A DNA stretch of 64,000 bases from the NCBI GenBank assembly GCA_905235625.1, contig CAJOLX010000002.1, positions 1-64,000 of the forward strand, given 5' to 3'. Position 1 is the first letter of the stretch; every line of letters begins with the position of its first letter. The notes beneath the pieces were generated by a model. That model had not been told where the DNA came from. It searched no databases and saw nothing but the letters and a program-made list of their open reading frames with translations. Positions 13,993 through 22,704 of the stretch are shown in pieces. The translations under genes and the position numbers were made by a program. The DNA comes from an uncultured Clostridia bacterium. Lineage in GTDB: Bacteria > Bacillota > Clostridia > Oscillospirales > Acutalibacteraceae.

Positions 13993-16377
13993 TCAATCCG
14001 GCACAACGGGCGTAAAGCACTCGTTGTTGTATATGTCGGTAAGAAGATAAAGCGCGGAGCAGTTGTCTTCATCAATCTCAACGTTTGAAATTACATGCTC
14101 GCCCGTATAGATAAGCTCGTCGCCTATTAAATAACTGTCAATATATTCGCCGTCGTATGAATAATAGTCGCAGACAAATTCAATTTTATCCCCGGCGGTA
14201 AGCGACTGAACGCCCTTCGCGACTGTATCGGTTTCGCCCTCTGTATAGTCGTATCTTGCGCCTGCGATATATCCGTAAGGATTATCGTTATCAAACACAA
14301 GAATGAGGTTTGCTCTTTCGCCGTTTAGCAAAACGGGCACTCTGCCGGTTATTGAATAATTCTCTCCGTCATCAAACGTGTCGATATAATAATAAGGAAC
14401 CGGCTGATTATCTATCGCGAGCCATGTTCCGTCAAAATCGCTTATCAGCTCGCCGCTGTCGCCGATTTTATAAACGTTGTCAAGCCCGAGGTCAATATAA
14501 CCTTCGCCGTCGTCATAAAACACGTTAAGCTGAACGGAGTGAACCTGAGACCATTGCTCTTCGCTTATGGGTATCGCGTATCCGTCACGGGTCTTTCTCC
14601 ACGAAAAGCCGGACGTTTCAAGCTGATTTAAAGCGATATAATCGGATGCGGATTCAACGTCAAAGCTTCTGCCCATAAATATAGATGCAAGTTGAGCGGC
14701 GCCGCTTAAAGACGAAGAGCCGGACGATGAATTGCCGAGAATTCCGCTGAGCAGCGAAGAGATATCAACGCTCGACTGAGCGCTTTGGCCCGTGAATGAG
14801 CCGAAGAGCGAAGGCATGGGCGATTGCTCGCAGCTGTCGCTCGCAACTATCTGACCCGCAGATTCAAGGCCCGCGAAAGAGCGGATGCACTCTGTGTAAT
14901 TGCTGTCAATACCTATTGATTCATATGCTTTGAGAGCGTTCGGCACTCTCGAAGTCTTTTTATACGGGAAATAGATTGACAAGCCGTAAGCGTTTGTAAC
15001 GGCGGAAGAGGTTCTGTTATATTTGACTGCGCCGAGCACTGCGGAAGCGAGGTCTTTGGCGCTGTCCGTGCCGATATTATATGCTAAATGAACGAGGTCA
15101 ATCTGATCGTATTTGCTTGAAACGGCAAATTCTCTCGTTTTTGCTCTCGCGTCGGAAACAGATTTATAATCGTCGCTGTTAATCGTTTCGGCAGTTTCGG
15201 AAGCGAATTCGCTGAATTCTTCGGGAACTGTAGCCGAAAGCTCCGCAAGGTCAGTAAGCGAAAGTGTAGTTTTTTGACCCGGGCAGTTTTTATTGCAATA
15301 AGAAACAAAATCATCAACGATAATTTTGCCGAGCTCCGGTGTTGAAATTGCGGTGTTTTGCGACAGAGAAGTCAGCCAGCCGGTGTGATACCAGCCGACG
15401 CCGGGCTCTGTTTCTTCAGAGCCGATGAGATAATCGGCGTAGGGCTCCAAAGTTAACGCAGTTTCGAGAGTGCCCATAAGGCAGGCGTCAAAGCCGATAA
15501 AGTCAAATTGAACTCCTGCCGATGAAAGCGCGTCGTTAATACCTTTAAGAGTCATAGAACCCGATGTTGGATTTTTTTCATCATATCCGAAGCCCGATAT
15601 CGAGCCGCCGCCGTGATCCCACAAAACGAGAATATTGCGGTTCGCGGGGTAATTTGACTTGCAGTAATTTATAAATCTTGTCAAAGTCGCAGGCTTTGTC
15701 ATCGGGTCGGAGCCGTCGTTTCTGACCAGCGTTTTAAGCGAGCCGTTTTCGATTTTATAAATCTGATTAACGGAATTGCTGATGCCGCTCGTTTTCCAGT
15801 TTTTGCAGCCGCCGGTATAAACCAAAACGTTAACGTTTGAAGAAAGAGAGGCCTTGGCCATCTCTTTGAGGTCTGAGCTTGCCATGCCGTTTTTGGATTC
15901 AAGGTCGGTGCCGCACATATAAACCATAACGGTGACTTTATCTCTGCCGCCGCCGTAAAGCACTGTTCTCTTGTCTCTTGCGCCGTCTGCGACAGTCGTG
16001 TCAAGCTTTGCGGTATTCGCGGAGGTAATCCAGCCTGACGAAACGGAGCTGTTTGTAAAGCCGGAAAATGACGAACCGTTATTTGTGCCGGGTTTATTTG
16101 AGGGTGTGTCGGAGCCAATCAGGTTATTAAGCCCAAAACCTCCGCCGAAAAGCACGGCGATTATAACTAATATAATGCCGAATTTAAATCCGCCGGAGCG
16201 GGTGGTATTCGGCGAGCTTCCCCCGTTTCTTTGACCGGAAGGGCCCTGCTGAGTTTGCCTTGAAGAATAGCCTTCTCCCCTGCCTACGGGGCCTGTTCCG
16301 AGCCCTTCTCCTCTTTTTTCAATAGGTTTTCCTTTTCCCGTTACGTTCTTTTCGCGGCCGCGCGGCTGCTCGCTCAT
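13993..16377 (-). CDS. Membrane-anchored clostripain-like (C11) cysteine peptidase
   Basis: Protein of 794 residues. Residues 1-63 are polar, Gly/Arg-rich and probably disordered and cytoplasmic; one membrane helix (GIILVIIAVLFGGGFGL) spans ~67-84; the rest is extracellular. The peptidase domain has VTVMVYMCGTDLES and the catalytic dyad: His255 in LVLWDHGGGSISGFG and Cys299 in FIGFDACLMG, as in clostripain. A ~270-residue C-terminal beta-rich extension follows a Ser-rich linker. Clostripains cleave after Arg or Lys; whether this one is self-activating cannot be seen. It is the last gene of an operon with serS, 13 bases downstream of it. Confidence 0.85.
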   Translation of the reverse strand: MSEQPRGREKNVTGKGKPIEKRGEGLGTGPVGRGEGYSSRQTQQGPSGQRNGGSSPNTTRSGGFKFGIILVIIAVLFGGGFGLNNLIGSDTPSNKPGTNNGSSFSGFTNSSVSSGWITSANTAKLDTTVADGARDKRTVLYGGGRDKVTVMVYMCGTDLESKNGMASSDLKEMAKASLSSNVNVLVYTGGCKNWKTSGISNSVNQIYKIENGSLKTLVRNDGSDPMTKPATLTRFINYCKSNYPANRNILVLWDHGGGSISGFGYDEKNPTSGSMTLKGINDALSSAGVQFDFIGFDACLMGTLETALTLEPYADYLIGSEETEPGVGWYHTGWLTSLSQNTAISTPELGKIIVDDFVSYCNKNCPGQKTTLSLTDLAELSATVPEEFSEFASETAETINSDDYKSVSDARAKTREFAVSSKYDQIDLVHLAYNIGTDSAKDLASAVLGAVKYNRTSSAVTNAYGLSIYFPYKKTSRVPNALKAYESIGIDSNYTECIRSFAGLESAGQIVASDSCEQSPMPSLFGSFTGQSAQSSVDISSLLSGILGNSSSGSSSLSGAAQLASIFMGRSFDVESASDYIALNQLETSGFSWRKTRDGYAIPISEEQWSQVHSVQLNVFYDDGEGYIDLGLDNVYKIGDSGELISDFDGTWLAIDNQPVPYYYIDTFDDGENYSITGRVPVLLNGERANLILVFDNDNPYGYIAGARYDYTEGETDTVAKGVQSLTAGDKIEFVCDYYSYDGEYIDSYLIGDELIYTGEHVISNVEIDEDNCSALYLLTDIYNNECFTPVVPD

Positions 16378-16390
16378 CTGACGCTCCTCC

Positions 16391-17677
16391 TTATTTATTG
16401 GGTATCAGTTTTTCTTTACCGCCCATGTAGGGCCTGAGCACTTCGGGAATGCTTACGCTGCCGTCTGCGTTGAGATTATTTTCAAGCAGGGCAATGAGCA
16501 TTCTGGGAGGCGCAACAACGGTGTTATTGAGAGTGTGAGCGTAATATTTGCCGTCTTTGCCGTTAACTCTGATTTTGAGCCTTCTTGCCTGGGCGTCGCC
16601 GAGATTTGAGCAGGAGCCTACTTCAAAATATTTCTTCTGCCTGGGTGACCATGCTTCAACGTCGAAGGATTTAACCTTCAAATCGGCAAGGTCGCCGGAG
16701 CAGCATTCAAGAGTTCTTACGGGAACGTCGAGCGAGCGGAAGAGGTCAACTGTGTTTTGCCAGAGCTTGTCAAACCACATCTTGCTGTCTTCCGGCTTGC
16801 AGACAACTATCATTTCCTGCTTTTCAAACTGATGAATTCTGTAAACTCCCCTCTCCTCAAGGCCGTGAGCTCCCTTTTCTTTTCTGAAACAGGGAGAATA
16901 GCTCGTGAGAGTGTGGGGCAAAGTGTCTTCGTCAATAATCGTGTCAATGTATTTGCCTATCATCGAATGCTCGCTCGTGCCGATAAGATAAAGGTCTTCC
17001 CCTTCAATCTTATACATCATGGCGTCCATTTCGGAAAAGCTCATAACGCCCGTTACAACGCCGGATCTAATCATAAACGGAGGCACGCAGTAGGTGAAGC
17101 CTCTGTCAATCATAAAATCTCTCGCATATGAAAGGCAGGCTGAATGAAGCCTTGCTATATCTCCGCAAAGGTAGTAAAAACCGTTGCCGGCAACGCGTCT
17201 TGCGGCGTCAAGGTCAATGCCGTTAAAGCTTTCCATAATATCGGTATGATAAGGAATTTCAAAATCGGGCACAACGGGTTCGCCGTATTTTGTTACCTCA
17301 ACGTTTTCGCTGTCGTCTTTGCCGATGGGCACGGACGGGTCGATGATGTTGGGAATCTGCATCATAATGGCGGTAACTTTTTCGCCGTATTCCTCTTCGA
17401 GCTTTTCGCACTCGGCGAGTCTTTCGGAAAATTCGGTTACCTTTGATTTTGCAGCCATGGCTTCGTCCTTTTTGCCCTGAGCCATGAGAGCGCCTATCTC
17501 TTTTGAAACCTTGTTTCTGTTAGCTCTCAGAGAGTCCGCCTCGGTCTTAACGGTTCTGAGCTTTGCGTCAAGCTCGATAACCTCGTCAACGAGAGGAAGC
17601 TTGCTGTCTTGAAATTTGTTTTTGATATTCTGTTTTACAATTTCGGGGTTCTCACGCAAAAATTTTAAATCAATCAT
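16391..17677 (-). CDS. serS: Seryl-tRNA synthetase
   Basis: Class II synthetase of 428 residues charging tRNA-Ser and tRNA-Sec. The N-terminal coiled-coil arm that grips the tRNA variable arm is residues ~30-100 (LDAKLRTVKTEADSLRANRNKVSKEI). Class II motif 2 is CFRKEKGAHGLEERGVYRIHQFEKQE, with the TSEH serine-site loop (LIGTSEHSMIGKY) before it, and motif 3 is near the C-terminus (NNTVVAPPRMLIALLENN). Length and motifs match the family. Only six bases separate it from the Mrp gene upstream, so there is no room for a T-box leader; expression depends on the operon promoter. Confidence 0.97.
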   Translation of the reverse strand: MIDLKFLRENPEIVKQNIKNKFQDSKLPLVDEVIELDAKLRTVKTEADSLRANRNKVSKEIGALMAQGKKDEAMAAKSKVTEFSERLAECEKLEEEYGEKVTAIMMQIPNIIDPSVPIGKDDSENVEVTKYGEPVVPDFEIPYHTDIMESFNGIDLDAARRVAGNGFYYLCGDIARLHSACLSYARDFMIDRGFTYCVPPFMIRSGVVTGVMSFSEMDAMMYKIEGEDLYLIGTSEHSMIGKYIDTIIDEDTLPHTLTSYSPCFRKEKGAHGLEERGVYRIHQFEKQEMIVVCKPEDSKMWFDKLWQNTVDLFRSLDVPVRTLECCSGDLADLKVKSFDVEAWSPRQKKYFEVGSCSNLGDAQARRLKIRVNGKDGKYYAHTLNNTVVAPPRMLIALLENNLNADGSVSIPEVLRPYMGGKEKLIPNK

Positions 17678-17683
17678 GCCGCA

Positions 17684-18508
17684 TTATATCCTTTCAATAA
17701 TTTCTATTGCTTTTTCAAGATTTTCGTCTCCGACAAGCTCAACTGCGCCTTTGTCGATAAGGGAGGCGATGTTGGGGTTTATCGGAAGCTGAGCGAGCAA
17801 AGGAACTCCGAGCTCGGAAGCAACCTGCTCCGCTTTGCTTTCGCCGAATATGCTGATTTTTTTGCCGCAGTCCGGGCAGGAAACGTAGCTCATATTTTCG
17901 ATTATGCCGAGCACGGGGATATCCATGAGCTTTGCCATATTGTAAGCTTTTTTAACTATCATCGTAACAAGGTCCTGCGGAGTAGTGACGATGATAATGC
18001 CGTCTATCGGCAGGCTTTGAAATACAGTCAGCGGAGCGTCGCCTGTGCCGGGAGGCATATCGACAAACATATAGTCAACCTCTCCCCACGCAACGTCTTT
18101 CCAAAACTGCTGTATAACGCCCGAAACGACGGGGCCTCTCCACACAACGGGAGATTCTTCTGAATCGAGCAGCAGATTAACGCTCATTATTTTTATGCCT
18201 GTTTTTGATTCTGCGGGCAAAAGGCCCGATGCGTCTGCCTGAGCCTTCGAATGAATTCCGAAAGAAGCGGGCACCGAAGGGCCGGTAATATCGGCGTCAA
18301 GCACGGCGCAGGATTTGCCCCTCGCCTGCATGGCGCTCGCGAGAAGAGATGTGACAAGCGATTTGCCCACTCCTCCTTTACCGCTGACTACTGCGATTAC
18401 TTTTTTAACACTGCTGAATTCTCCCTGCGGAATATGAAGGTCCGCCTGCTCACTTTCCGAGCATGCCGCGGAGCATTCGGAACACTTGCCGTTACAATTT
18501 TCACTCAT
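17684..18508 (-). CDS. mrp: Mrp/NBP35-type P-loop ATPase (Fe-S cluster carrier)
   Basis: Cytoplasmic ATPase of 274 residues of the Mrp/ApbC family, which holds and transfers [4Fe-4S] clusters to target proteins. The deviant Walker A is SGKGGVGKS near residue 42, with FVDMPPGTGDAPLTVFQ and TPQDLVT typical of the family. The shared cluster site is the C-x-x-C of SCPDCGKK near residue 213. An additional N-terminal Cys-rich stretch (CNGKCSECSAAC, Cys 5, 9, 12, 16) is common in clostridial forms. It sits between a DUF1624 membrane protein and serS. Confidence 0.92.
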   Translation of the reverse strand: MSENCNGKCSECSAACSESEQADLHIPQGEFSSVKKVIAVVSGKGGVGKSLVTSLLASAMQARGKSCAVLDADITGPSVPASFGIHSKAQADASGLLPAESKTGIKIMSVNLLLDSEESPVVWRGPVVSGVIQQFWKDVAWGEVDYMFVDMPPGTGDAPLTVFQSLPIDGIIIVTTPQDLVTMIVKKAYNMAKLMDIPVLGIIENMSYVSCPDCGKKISIFGESKAEQVASELGVPLLAQLPINPNIASLIDKGAVELVGDENLEKAIEIIERI

Positions 18509-18519
18509 GGCAGTTTCTC

Positions 18520-19305
18520 CTAACTGAATATTTTAAGCGCCGACAAAACGCCGTAAACGATTAAAGCAATTACGGGAATGTGCGCAAGATAAACGATGAA
18601 GGCGTGCCTTCCGAGGTAATCGAAAAAAGGCACTCTCTTTTTGTAAGCAAAATCGGGGTAACCGTTTTTTTGAAACCATACGCCGAGAAAAACTCCGGCG
18701 AAAAAGATAAATATAAAAGGTAAGAGCGGAAAATAATCCGCTGTTGTAAACCCTTGCGGATACATGCCGAAAGGCACGAGATAATAATGCGTATAAAGCC
18801 AATCCGGCAAATTAAACGTGAGAGGCGGCGAAAATCCGAGCGAGCCTTTTTCGATATTGCGAAAGAAGAAAAAGAGCACGGCGCAGGCGACAACGCCTAT
18901 TCGCGGGTCAATTTTATAAAAGAGCTTTTTAAGCGGAATAAAGATTAAAATTGAAACCGCAAGAAAATGAAGAATGCCGAAATAAACCTCTGCGCCGTAA
19001 ACGTCAAAATGAGGCAATATAACGCAGGTAACGAGCGAAAAAGCGGCGGCAGCGGCAAGGACTTTAAGCCCTCTTTTTAAGTTATTGTGCGACAGCGTGC
19101 ATGAAAGCCCGCAAATCGAAATAAACACGCCGGCGAAAATCGGCTCAAGCGGAGTGAAAAAATCATAAAGCCAGCCTGCCGCGCCGATTGAATAAAAATC
19201 ATTCATCACGAAATATGCGTGATAAATAATCATCACAAATACGCAGAAACCTCTTATTTCGTCAAGCAGGAATATTCGCTTTTTTTCACCGTTCTCATTA
19301 TTCAT
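18520..19305 (-). CDS. DUF1624 (heparan-alpha-glucosaminide acetyltransferase-like) membrane protein
   Basis: Integral membrane protein of 261 residues with about seven hydrophobic helices. The start IFLLDEIRGFCVFVMIIYHAYFVM matches the DUF1624/HGSNAT family opening (LD-x-x-RG), and the C-terminus FDYLGRHAFIVYLAHIPVI matches its closing helix. Relatives are thought to move acyl groups across membranes; the substrate here is unknown. The predicted -10 box ends only seven bases before the ATG, and no Shine-Dalgarno is present, so the mRNA may be leaderless. It leads the operon with mrp, serS and the C11 peptidase. Confidence 0.75.
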   Translation of the reverse strand: MNNENGEKKRIFLLDEIRGFCVFVMIIYHAYFVMNDFYSIGAAGWLYDFFTPLEPIFAGVFISICGLSCTLSHNNLKRGLKVLAAAAAFSLVTCVILPHFDVYGAEVYFGILHFLAVSILIFIPLKKLFYKIDPRIGVVACAVLFFFFRNIEKGSLGFSPPLTFNLPDWLYTHYYLVPFGMYPQGFTTADYFPLLPFIFIFFAGVFLGVWFQKNGYPDFAYKKRVPFFDYLGRHAFIVYLAHIPVIALIVYGVLSALKIFS

Positions 19306-19312
19306 GGTATTA

Positions 19313-19340
19313 ATTTTATCATAACTTTATAAAAAAGCAA
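19313..19340 (-). promoter_or_regulatory. Promoter of the DUF1624-mrp-serS-protease operon
   Basis: Minus strand TTGCTT (19335-19340), 16-base spacer, TAAAAT (19313-19318) with an extended TG. The ATG at 19305 falls at about the expected transcription start. Confidence 0.6.
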
Positions 19341-19370
19341 GTATTTATTGATAACTCTTAACACTATGCC

Positions 19371-19399
19371 TTGACTTTACTTTTTCATTATTATAAAAT
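19371..19399 (+). promoter_or_regulatory. Promoter of the gtrA-symporter-fucosidase-nnr operon
   Basis: TTGACT (19371-19376), 17-base spacer, TAAAAT (19394-19399). It is divergent from the promoter at 19313-19340. Confidence 0.75.
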
Positions 19400-19430
19400 G
19401 ATATCAGTTTTTCATTCGGAGTAAAATAAT

Positions 19431-19955
19431 ATGATAGAAAAAATGCGCGAATTGCTGTTTCGCATTTTCAAAAAAGACAGCTTCTTCGGAAAAATTATTG
19501 ATAAAGTTTTTACGAGAGAAATCATTACTTATCTGATTTTCGGCGTGCTTACAACTTTGGTTAACTGGACCGTTTACGCCGTATTGATAAGATTGATGCC
19601 CGGCAAAATCACCCTGTGCAACGCTCTGGCGTGGGTTCCGGCTATTCTTTTTGCTTTCTTTACAAACAAGTTCTTTGTTTTTCAGAGCAAGGATAAAAAA
19701 TTATCAACGCTTTTCAGAGAGTTTTTTATTTTCGTTTCATCGAGAATTTTAACCGGACTTATGGAAATGTTTCTGCCCGCTTTGCTTGTGAGAGCAGGCT
19801 TTGACACAAGGCTCTTCGGCACGGAGGGCATGGCGGCAAAAATAACGGTGGGCATAGCCGTTGTGATACTTAATTACGTTTTTTCAAAGCTGCTGGCTTT
19901 CAGAAAGAAAGATAAGCAACAAGGCAAAGAAAACGGCACCGACAGCGAACAATAA
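19431..19955 (+). CDS. GtrA-like membrane protein
   Basis: Protein of 174 residues with four hydrophobic helices in the GtrA arrangement: EIITYLIFGVLTTLVNWTVYAVLI, LAWVPAILFAFFTNKFFVFQS, an interrupted third helix (FREFFIFVSSRILTGLMEMFLPALLV), and VGIAVVILNYVFSKLLAFRKK. GtrA proteins are thought to help flip polyprenyl-linked sugars for cell-envelope glycosylation. The tail is charged. It is first in an operon with a sugar symporter and a fucosidase-like enzyme, 21 bases before the symporter; the functional link is not obvious. Confidence 0.85.
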   Translation: MIEKMRELLFRIFKKDSFFGKIIDKVFTREIITYLIFGVLTTLVNWTVYAVLIRLMPGKITLCNALAWVPAILFAFFTNKFFVFQSKDKKLSTLFREFFIFVSSRILTGLMEMFLPALLVRAGFDTRLFGTEGMAAKITVGIAVVILNYVFSKLLAFRKKDKQQGKENGTDSEQ

Positions 19956-19976
19956 TTTTCCCTTAGGAGGAAGACT

Positions 19977-21413
19977 ATGCAAAAATATATGAAATTCAAA
20001 GAAATTGCGGCTTATTCACTGGGCCTTTTCGGCTTTCAGGCGATAGTCGGCCTGCTCAACTCTTATCAGGCTGAGTTTTACGGCTCAATTATGGGCGCTA
20101 ATCTCGCCGTGGTGGGAATGATTATCCTGGTTGCAAAAGCGGCTTCCGCCGTATTTGACCCGATAGTCGGCAACAAGATTGAGAAAACGAACGGCAAGCT
20201 CGGCAAATTCAAACCGTTTATTCTCATTTCTATCCCCATTTTGCTCATTTTTACCGCAATTATTTTCCTCGACATTGAAAAGCTTCATTTTTCAAACGCA
20301 GGCAACGGGCTTTACGTTTATATTTTCATAACGTTCCTCATCTGGTGCCTCGGCATGACTCTTGCCGACGTGCCCACTCAGGGAATAGCCGCCGTGCTTA
20401 CCCCCAACCCCGACGAAAGAACGAACGTTGTTTCAATAGCTAACACCGCCAAGCAGATAGGCTTTTCCGCCTGCGCCGTAATAGTGCCGGTTATCTGCCT
20501 TATCATTAAGGGCGGCTCGAAGGTTATAGTTAAGAGCGGCGAAACCGACACTCCGATGATAGCGAGCGAATACTTCTGGTCCGCTCTCGCAACAGCCGCC
20601 GCAGGCTGTGCGCTCATGCTCCTCATAGTGCTGTGGAACAAAGAGAGAGTGCCTTACACGACGGGAGAACAAACTTCGTTTAAAGATATGTTTGACGCCA
20701 TAAAAGGCAACAAGCCTCTTATTCTCGTTATCGTTTCTTACTTTTTGGGATTCGGCAGGCAGATGGCAATGGGCATACAGGTTCAAGCGGCAAACGCTCT
20801 TATCGGCAGCCAGAACCTCGTTATAATTCTCGGCATTACCACAGCCATAGGCTCCATGATTTCAATGGCGATTACTCCCCTCCTTATTAAGAAATTCAAT
20901 GAAAAGGTTACCTACATTATCCTTTCGCTTTACGGCTTTGTGATTTCCGTTGCCGCTTACCTCGTTTACGCTTTCACCGAAGCTCCGGCAATCGTAATGT
21001 ACGTTTTCCTCTTCCTCATCGGTCTTCAGTTCAGCGCCGTAACGCTTATGCCCATGATTATGACGGCGGACTGCGTTGATTATTACGAATACAAAACAGG
21101 CAAGAGAAAAGAGGGCCCCGTTTACGCTCTGCTTTCTCTCACAATCAAAGTTTGCCTTGCTCTCGGCACGGCTCTCGGCCTTTACTTCGTGAGTAAATCC
21201 GGATATTCTCAGGCGCTCGAAACGGGAGCGGAGTTTACAAGGTCAACGAAGAATACCATTTATTTCGCTTACACCGCAATGCCCGGCATACTCGCCCTGC
21301 TTTCGGCGATACCCATTTTCAAATATGATATTTACGGCGACAAAAAAGCCGAAATTTCAAAAGCATTACAAGAAAGAAGAGAAAAAGCAAACATAGAAAG
21401 TGAGGAAAACTGA
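19977..21413 (+). CDS. GPH-family sugar:cation symporter
   Basis: Membrane protein of 478 residues with about twelve helices, of the same MelB/GPH class as the protein at 7153-8700 but clearly a different paralogue. Family features include the N-terminal AKAASAVFDPIVGNKIEKTNGKLGKFKPFILI (cytoplasmic loop 2-3 with D-P-x-x-G-x-x-x-D/E-like) and the later MTADCVDYYEYKTGKRKEGPVYALLSLTIKV, which resembles D-x-x-x-Y-x-E-x-x-T-G-x-R-x-E/D. A good AGGAGG lies upstream at 19965. Its stop nearly touches the start of the GH29 gene, suggesting that it imports the fucosylated substrate. Confidence 0.88.
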   Translation: MQKYMKFKEIAAYSLGLFGFQAIVGLLNSYQAEFYGSIMGANLAVVGMIILVAKAASAVFDPIVGNKIEKTNGKLGKFKPFILISIPILLIFTAIIFLDIEKLHFSNAGNGLYVYIFITFLIWCLGMTLADVPTQGIAAVLTPNPDERTNVVSIANTAKQIGFSACAVIVPVICLIIKGGSKVIVKSGETDTPMIASEYFWSALATAAAGCALMLLIVLWNKERVPYTTGEQTSFKDMFDAIKGNKPLILVIVSYFLGFGRQMAMGIQVQAANALIGSQNLVIILGITTAIGSMISMAITPLLIKKFNEKVTYIILSLYGFVISVAAYLVYAFTEAPAIVMYVFLFLIGLQFSAVTLMPMIMTADCVDYYEYKTGKRKEGPVYALLSLTIKVCLALGTALGLYFVSKSGYSQALETGAEFTRSTKNTIYFAYTAMPGILALLSAIPIFKYDIYGDKKAEISKALQERREKANIESEEN

Positions 21414-21414
21414 T

Positions 21415-22701
21415 ATGCTTTCAAAACCCGAATATGAGCAGGAAATAGCTCGCACAAGAGACGAAAGAATGGAATGGTGGAGAGAAGCGAGATTCGGAAT
21501 GTTCATTCATTACGGTCTTTATTCTCAGCTCGGCAGGAACGAGTGGGTAATGGCTTGCGAAAATATCCCCGTTAAGGAATATGAAAAGCTTGCCGATACC
21601 TTTGCGCCGAAAGAAGGCTGCTGCCGCGAATGGGCGGCGCTTGCGAAAAAAGCCGGATGCAAATATATGGTGCTCACTACCCGCCATCACGAGGGCTTCA
21701 GCCTTTGGGATTCTAAAGTAAATCCTTATAATTCCGTTAATTACGGTCCTCATCGCGATATAGTTAAAGAATTCGTTGAAGCCTGCCGCGAATATGACCT
21801 TAAGATTGGTTTTTACACCTCTCTTATGGATTGGCATCATCCGGACGGCGGCATCTGCGCTTTTGACACTCAGGCGAGAGCCCGCTTCACTAAATATATC
21901 CGCGACCTTAATGAGGAGCTTCTCACTAAATACGGCAAAATCGACATCCTCTGGTATGACGTTTCAAGGCCTATGGAAAACTGGGAGGGCTGGGATTCTC
22001 TCGAAAGAAACCAGTATCTCCGCTCCATTCAGCCCCACATTATAATCAATGACAGAAGCAAGCTCGCTGAGGACTTCGGCACACCCGAAGAAAGAATTGA
22101 CGCGGAAGACAGAGATTGGGAAGCCTGCATGACCTTTAACGGCATAAGCTGGGGCTATCTTGACGAAACACAGACCGTTCCTTATTGCTACAGCGCTCAG
22201 AGAATTGCCACAATGCTCCAGACCTGCTGCGAAAACGGCGGCAATCTGCTTCTTAACGTCGGCCCGAGACCCGACGGCACCATACCTACCGACGTTATAG
22301 AGCCCATGGAAAAAATAGGCAAATGGCTTGAGGTTAACGGAGAAGCCGTTTACGGCAAGGTTACAAAGACCAACGGCAAATACCACGCAAACGGCGTTTC
22401 AAGACCTTCCGCAAAAGGCAACACGATTTATATATGGAATAAAATCTGGCACCCCGTTAACGGTGAAATGGGTTTAGGCGGATTTTTGACCGAGCCCGTT
22501 AAGATTTCGTTTATTGACGGCACTCCCATTGAGTTTGAGAAAAAGGGCGACAGAATTATTCTCAAAAACCTGCCCGAGAAAAATCCCGACCCGATTCTCG
22601 GCATTCCTCTCATAAAGCTTGAGTTTGACAAAACTCCCGAATACAGGTTTGCTTCTTATCTCCCCCAGCTTAACGGCGGAATGATGAGAGAAATAATTTA
22701 A
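21415..22701 (+). CDS. GH29 alpha-L-fucosidase-like enzyme
   Basis: Enzyme of 428 residues without a signal peptide, therefore intracellular. Family 29 marks: WWREARFGMFIHYGLYSQLGRNEWVM at the N-terminus, LTTRHHEGFSLWDS, the nucleophile region KIDILWYDVSRP (Asp182), and the NGGNLLLNVGPRPDGTIP block that closes the barrel, then a C-terminal beta-sandwich. GH29 enzymes hydrolyse terminal alpha-L-fucose with retention. I chose ATG 21415 because GAGGA (21402-21406) gives an eight-base spacer and it begins just after the symporter TGA (21411-21413). The transporter-hydrolase pair suggests uptake of small fucosides followed by internal cleavage. Confidence 0.88.
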   Translation: MLSKPEYEQEIARTRDERMEWWREARFGMFIHYGLYSQLGRNEWVMACENIPVKEYEKLADTFAPKEGCCREWAALAKKAGCKYMVLTTRHHEGFSLWDSKVNPYNSVNYGPHRDIVKEFVEACREYDLKIGFYTSLMDWHHPDGGICAFDTQARARFTKYIRDLNEELLTKYGKIDILWYDVSRPMENWEGWDSLERNQYLRSIQPHIIINDRSKLAEDFGTPEERIDAEDRDWEACMTFNGISWGYLDETQTVPYCYSAQRIATMLQTCCENGGNLLLNVGPRPDGTIPTDVIEPMEKIGKWLEVNGEAVYGKVTKTNGKYHANGVSRPSAKGNTIYIWNKIWHPVNGEMGLGGFLTEPVKISFIDGTPIEFEKKGDRIILKNLPEKNPDPILGIPLIKLEFDKTPEYRFASYLPQLNGGMMREII

Positions 22702-22704
22702 ATT

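Noticed and set aside
17678-17683. T-box leader for serS
   Set aside because: serS begins six bases after the Mrp gene, so there is no leader.
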